Below are positions 58,487-64,000 of a DNA stretch of 64,000 nucleotides, in pieces. The notes under the pieces are model-generated. The model was not told the DNA's origin. It made no database searches and worked only from the letters and a program-made list of their open reading frames with translations. The translations under genes were made by a program, and so were the position numbers. The stretch spans positions 225,483,193 through 225,547,192 of the forward strand of contig NC_057795.1 in NCBI RefSeq assembly GCF_018294505.1, given 5' to 3'. The stretch comes from Triticum aestivum. Taxonomy: Eukaryota > Streptophyta > Magnoliopsida > Poales > Poaceae. Every line of letters begins with the position of its first letter. Positions within the stretch are counted from its first letter, which is position 1.

Positions 58487-59645
58487 TTAGGGTGTGTGTC
58501 TCCCATAAGTTTGTTTAATTAATTATGAGCATCTACCAGTACCACTTACTAGTTTTAGAGCAAATTACTAGTATCTAGGAATTAAAGTTGGTATCTATTA
58601 TTAACTTAAAATGTCGACAAGTGGCTTAGGGCTTTGAGCGTTGCTTAGTATGTGTTGACTAAAGTTTTGTAGCCGTACCCCGGCCCTAAATCCTCCAAAA
58701 ATGTCCTCCCGCGGCCACCCGAAGCTCCTTCCTCTCCCATCTCTGCACGGCGTGCTTCTTCTCTAGTGCGTGCGCTGGAGATGACCTGACCGCAAGTGGT
58801 TTTCAGTCCCACCTCTCCGCACGAGTTGGCCACACACCAGATTAAATGGCCATGTCGGCGGATGGCAGCAAGCTTCTCTTTTGTTGCATAGGATCAATTT
58901 TGGCTCTGTCAGCAAGGAGGTTGACACTTGATTGCATTTCATAAACCGATGATTGTTCATCGAGTGTCACCTTTGCCTTGTTCATGTATGTTGAATACCC
59001 TGTTACCGTGAAAGAGATTTTTAAAATGCAGGTCCGGCTGTAGATGTTGATAGATATAAGAATTATTAGAAGATCTCAAAACACACGGTTTCTATGGTGT
59101 ACCGTGCGCATTTTTGCATTAATGATCCATAAGTCGGTTACCTGTGCGATGTCTTCTAATAAGGCAAGCGTACCAACACGACCGTCATTGACCGATTTAA
59201 GCAACTACACATGTAGAATTTTTTGGAGACGGGATCCGCCAATTTTCTCTTTTTTTGCACACGAGTATTCTACGTGCTTTGTCTGTGCTGTGTGTTTCCC
59301 GAGCCCAAGTTTTGATTTTCAAAGAAAAATTTTCATTAGGCGAGCGATTTCATAATTTGTTCCTCCCACCACATCCCCACCCATCACTTTTTCGCAGTAT
59401 CACCCCACCCAAACCCCTTCCCGATAGCTCGAACTGCCACTGCCGCAACCACAACTTCAACCACATCTACGTTCTGCCCGAGCCTCATCGATCCAGTCAG
59501 GTAACCCATCGATCCCTATGACGGCCCCGACTTGATTGCTTAAATGGCACCTGTGAAACATCGTCATGCCTCCATATCCCCACTGCCCCTACTCCAAAGC
59601 ATCATTGCGTAAGCCCAACCACATATCAGATGGACGTCAAGGAGC
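58487..59645. other. Unassigned noncoding DNA, copy B
   Basis: Corresponds to 25681-26840. No supported gene or repeat. Confidence 0.5.
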
Positions 59646-60911
59646 TGATTGCTACTTCTTAAGCTTGCGGTTAGTTTTCCCTTGAAGAGGAAAGGGTGAT
59701 GCAGCAATGTAGAGGTAAGCATTTCCCTCAGTTTGAGAACCAAGGTATCAATCCAGTAGAAGGAACACACAAGTCACCAATGGTTGCACCTACACAAACA
59801 AACAAATACTTGCACCCAACGCGATAAAGGGGTTGTCTCCCTTCACGGTTACTTGCAAGGATGAGATCTGACAAAGATAGGTATAAAAGATAAATAAAAG
59901 TGCAATGCGAAGTAAAAGTAAATAAATTTCAGCAAGGTAATTTTGGCTTTTTGGTTTTATAGATCTGAAAATAATATGATAGAAATAGACCCGGGGGCCA
60001 TAGTTTTCACTAGAGGCTTCTCTCTTGAAAGAACGCACACGGTGGGTAAACAAATTACTATTGAGCAATTGATAGAAAAGCGCAAAGTTATGAAGATATC
60101 TGAGGCAATGATCATGAATATAGGCATCACGTCTGAGGCAATGATCATGAATATAGGCATCACGCCTGCATCTACTACTATTACTCTACACATCGACCGC
60201 TATCCAGCTTACATCTAGTGTATTAAGTTAACAAGAACGGAGTAATGCCTTAAGCAAGATGACATGATGTAGAGGCATAGATCCAATCAATATGGTATAA
60301 ACCCCATCTTGTTATCCTTAATGCCGACAATACAAATACGTACCTCGCTATCCCTTCGATCACTTGGTGAGGACACCGCAAGATTGAACCAAAACAAAGC
60401 ACCTCTCCCATTGCAAGAAAAAATCAATCTAGTTGGCCAAACCAAATCCATAGATCAGAGAGAAATACAATGCTATCTTAATCATGCATAAAAGATTTCA
60501 AAGAAGACTCAAGTAATATTCATAGATAGTCTGATCATAAATCCACAATTCATCGGATGTCAACAAATGCACTGCAAAAGAAGATTACATCGAATAGAAC
60601 TCCGAGAACATCGAGAACATAGTATTGAAGATCAAAGAGAGAGAAGAAGACATCTAGGTACTAGATATGGACCCGTAGGTCTGTGGCAAACTACTCACAC
60701 ATCATCGGAAGGGCAGCAAGGTTGATGAAGAGGCCCTCCATGATCAAATCCCCCTACTGTAGAGTACCGAAACATGTCTCTAGATGGGATCTCAGGAGGA
60801 CAGAAACTTGCGGCGGCGGAAAAGTATTTTTGGTGTGCCCTCTAGTATACGGGGAATAGTTGGGTATTTATGCAGCAAATATTAGGGTTATAGGAGCCAT
60901 AGGGGGACAAC
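59646..60911 (-). mobile_element. LTR fragment of the TGATACGTCTCC family, 3' part, copy B
   Basis: Equivalent to 26841-28106, including the 33-bp tandem duplication (here ggcatcacg in place of ggcatcaca) and truncation at the Angela LTR start. Confidence 0.75.
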
Positions 60912-62693
60912 TGTTGGAAATATGCCCTAGAGGCAATAATAATATGGTTTTTACTATATTTCCTTAATCATAATAAAGGTTTATTATTCATAATATAATG
61001 GTATTGATTGGAAACTTAAATACACGTGTGAATACATAAACAAATACCAAGTACCTATTAAGCCTCTACTTGACTAGCTCGTTGATCAAAAGATGGTTAA
61101 AGGTTCATGCCATAGACATGAGTTGTCATTTGATAACGGGATCACGTCATTAGGAGAATGATGTGATGGACAAGACCCATCCGTTAGCATAGCATATGAT
61201 CGTTCAGTTTATTGCTAATGCTTTCTTAATGTCAAATACATGTTCCTTCGACCATGAGATCATGCAACTCCCAGACTCCGAAGGAATACCTTGTGTTTAT
61301 CAAACGTCACATTGTAACAAGGTGATCATAAAGGTGCTGTACAGGTATCTCTGAAGGTGTATGTTGACTTGGCATGGTCGAGATTGGGATTTGTCATTCC
61401 ATATGATGGAAAGGTATCTTTGGGCCCTCTCAGTGATACAGCATCACAAGAAGCTTGCAAGCAAAGTGACTAAAGAGTTAGTTACAAGATGATGTATTAT
61501 GAAACGAGTAAAGAGACTTGCCGGTAATGAGACTGAAATAGGTATGGAGATACTGGCGATCGAATCTCGGGCAAGTAACATACTGACGAACAAAGGGAAC
61601 TACGTATGTTGCCATAAAGGTTCAACTGATAAAGATCTTTGAAGAATATGTAGGTACCAATATGTGCATCTAGGTACCGCTATTGGTTATTGACTGGAGA
61701 AGTTTCTCGGTCATGACTACATCATTCTCGAACCCATAGGGTCCACACGTTTCATGTTCATTAATGATATAGTACTATATGAGTTATGTATGTTGGTGAC
61801 TGAATGTTGTTCGGGGTCCCGGATGAGATCATGCACAATATGAGGTGCTTTGAAATGGTCCGAAGGTAAAGATTGATATATAGGATGATAATATTCAGTC
61901 CTCGGAAGAGTTTCGTAATACGTCGGATAATTATCGGATCACCGGAAGGGGTTCCAGAAGTCCATAGGGGGTTGTTGGGCCTAATGGCCCAAAAGGAGGG
62001 AGCATACCAGCTCACAAGGGGGTTGGCAAGCCCACCTCTAGGCCACAGGTCCTAGGAAGCAAAGGGGAGGGGCTAGCCCCCTCCTGCCTTTCTCCACACA
62101 AGGAAGAAGGAAGGGGAGGCGCCCTAGGGGCCGCTTTCCCCCCTTTCCTACCCCCACGTGCCAAGTAAGGAAGGGGGGCACCTTAGCAGGCGCCCTAGGA
62201 CAGCCGCCGGCCCCATTGGGACGCACCCTAGGCTGCCTCCCCTCCCCCTCCACCTATATATATGAGAGGACGAGAGGGGGCGCCACACACCATGATTCAC
62301 CAATCCATGTCTCGGCGCCCCCTCTCCCTCTAGTTCATCCTCTACTCTAAATCTGTTGTGCTTGGTAAAGCCCAGTGGGAATGGTTTCACCACCACCATC
62401 ACCATGCTGTCATGTTGCCGAAACTCATCTACTACTTTGTCTCTCTTGCTGGATCAAGAAGGCGAGGACGTCAACGAGCTGAACGTGTGCTGAACGCGGA
62501 GGTGTCATACGTTCGGTGCTTGATCGAAACGGGTCAGAAGGTGTACAACTACATCAACCGCGTTGATAAACGCTTCCGCTTAGCGATCTACAAGGGTTTG
62601 TAGATGCTCTCCCACTCTCGTGGCTATGCATCTCCATGGATAGATCTTGCGTGTGCGTAGAATTTTTTTGTTTCCATGCAAGGTTCCCCAATA
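60912..62693 (+). mobile_element. Angela/WIS/BARE-type Copia LTR, copy B
   Basis: Starts TGTTGGAAATATGCCC (closer to the family than A) and ends cccaata, about 1782 bp, with the decayed primer-binding site directly after it. Sequence is about 95% identical to A over the first 255 nt by eye. Confidence 0.9.
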
Positions 62694-62784
62694 GTGGCAT
62701 CATGAGCCAGGTCTCTGCGTAGATAATATGCATGAGTAGAACAAAAATGAGTTGTGGGCAGTGATGTTCATATTGCTTACCACC

Positions 62785-64000
62785 TGAAAGTGCGTTATAT
62801 CACCTAGAGGGGGGTGAATAGGCGATTTTTATGAATTCTTCATTGAGGAATTTGCTGGTGAGGAAATTCCTTAGCGAAGAACTACTTGCAGCAGAATAAG
62901 TACTCACATGTAAACATAACAGAACACAAGCATGGTCATCATGATGAAATGAAGACAAGCACAGAGTATAGAAAGCGTAAACACAGGATAACACAGGATG
63001 AAGACGGACAGACTGAAGAAATTGAACTGAGGAAATTAAGAAAGTCTTTAGTCAAAGTCTTCAAATAGATATGAACAAGCACACAACAATAGAAATGAGG
63101 AAATGAAAGAGTTGAGGAAATAGAACCAGTAAGCTTGGTGAAGACAATGATTTGGTAGACCAGTTCCAGCAGCTGTCTCAGTTGTACGTCTGGTTGGAGT
63201 GGCTGAGTATTTAAACTCGAGGACACACAGTCCTTATTGTATTCTCCTTGAGCTAAGGTCACACAGACCTCGACCAATCACTCGTGGTAAGTCTTCAGGT
63301 GACTTTCAAACCATCACAGAATAGGTCACTCGGTGATCCACAATTCCTCTTGGATGCTCTAGACCATGACGCCTAACCGTCTGGAAGAAGCACAGTCTTC
63401 AAAGGTAACAAGCGTCGGATCCACGTAGGATCAATCTCTTCAGTGATGCTCAATCACTTTGGGTTTGTAGGTGTGTTGGGTTTGGATTTTCCTCCCTTGA
63501 TGATTTTTTCTCAAAGTCCTCGGAGGATGGGATGCTCTCAAATGACAAGTGTTAGTTTCTCTCGGAGCAGTCAACCAACTAGTGGTTGTAGGGGGCAACT
63601 ATTTATAGCCTAGGGAGCAGCCCGATATGATAGGACATAAATGCCCTTCAATGATATGACCGTTAGGTGGGTAGATATTTTGGGACAGCTAGCGCATAGC
63701 ACAGCAACGGTCGGAAGTTTGACTCTCAAATTCCTCAGGGCTATCATGTTCCTCACTGTGTAGGCAATCCGCACTGGCGAAATCCTAACTCCTCAGTCAG
63801 AACAAATTCCTCAGCAACCAGAAGAACTTTGTCTCTGTTACTGAAGAAATTGACTAAACTGTATGAGATTTCCAATGGCTTCACTCGAAGGGATTGGTAG
63901 GTGTAGGATTTTGAGTTGAGCATCACATGGAAATTTTTCCTTAGTATTTCCTCGACCCCCTTTAACAGTATGGTGTTTCCTATGACTCAAGAAAGAGAAA
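62785..64000 (-). mobile_element. Solo LTR, copy B, cut by window end
   Basis: The same LTR as 29974-31483, preceded by CCACC (62780-62784). The window ends 276-280 bases before its other terminus would appear, so the second target duplication is not visible. Confidence 0.9.

Larger units (their letters stand above)
38161..64000 (+). repeat. Copy B of the segmental duplication, cut by the window end
   Basis: The same order of elements as copy A, in direct orientation, with about 95-97% identity in the samples that I compared. The first 34 bp of the MITE precede it and have no A counterpart inside the window. B ends inside the solo LTR at 64000, so its right boundary is unseen. Confidence 0.95.

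Noticed and set aside
3268..64000. Duplicated contig or assembly artefact
   Set aside because: The copies differ by several percent, have private stops and a 2.1-kb length difference, too much for two assemblies of one locus in one haplotype. It is not excluded that the two are very distinct haplotypes or subgenome copies placed in tandem.
1..64000. tRNA, rRNA, CRISPR or prokaryote-type operon
   Set aside because: No cloverleaf with invariant positions, no rRNA segment, no short spacer-repeat array and no Shine-Dalgarno-led gene runs were found. The decayed Met-tRNA complement at 29884 is a retrotransposon primer site.

Overview
The window looks like intergenic, transposon-packed DNA from a Triticeae grass (wheat, Aegilops or barley group). 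The evidence is a near full-length LTR of the Angela/WIS/BARE Copia family (28107-29882, again at 60912-62693), the LTR family whose end reads TGATACGTCTCC, a Tat-lineage Gypsy element carrying an antisense extra ORF, a CACTA terminus of the type common in wheat, and several small MITEs. Family names come from memory of Triticeae repeats; no search was run. I see no bacterial-style gene organisation, no tRNA, rRNA or CRISPR, and no protein-coding gene that looks intact.

The dominant structure is a very large direct duplication. Copy A starts at 3268 and is followed to 31205; copy B starts at 38161 and runs off the window at 64000. The two are collinear at an offset of about 34.89 kb, falling to about 32.79 kb after a single ~2.1 kb length difference inside a CACTA-like repeat block (A 9265-11535 against B 44158-44325). 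By eye they are about 95-97% identical in two samples, so this is an old duplication and not a duplicated contig.

Order within each copy: half or whole MITE; Copia gag fragment; F-box/LRR/FBD pseudogene with a TATA box; CACTA-like repeat block ending in a CACTA terminus; 3' part of a Tat-lineage Gypsy element (end of integrase on +, antisense ORF on -, 3' LTR on +); LTR fragment (-); minus-strand remnant of an unrecognised gene; ~500-bp tandem-repeat array of about seven units; plus-strand remnant with an internal ~24-residue repeat; second LTR fragment (-); Angela LTR (+); a solo LTR (-) with a perfect CCACC target-site duplication.

Region 31484-38160 is seen once. It holds the Angela leader and decayed gag, a minus-strand Gypsy pol region with a readable YFDD reverse-transcriptase motif, and MITEs. 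Region 1-3267 is repeat-derived DNA ending in an apparent LTR terminus that cuts a MITE in half. This explains the left edge of copy A as a transposon insertion, not necessarily the duplication breakpoint.

The biology here is comparative. Lesions shared by both copies (F-box stop, FBD stop, Copia frameshift, integrase frameshift) predate the duplication. Private lesions (many, on both sides) followed it and suggest that neither copy has been kept under coding selection.
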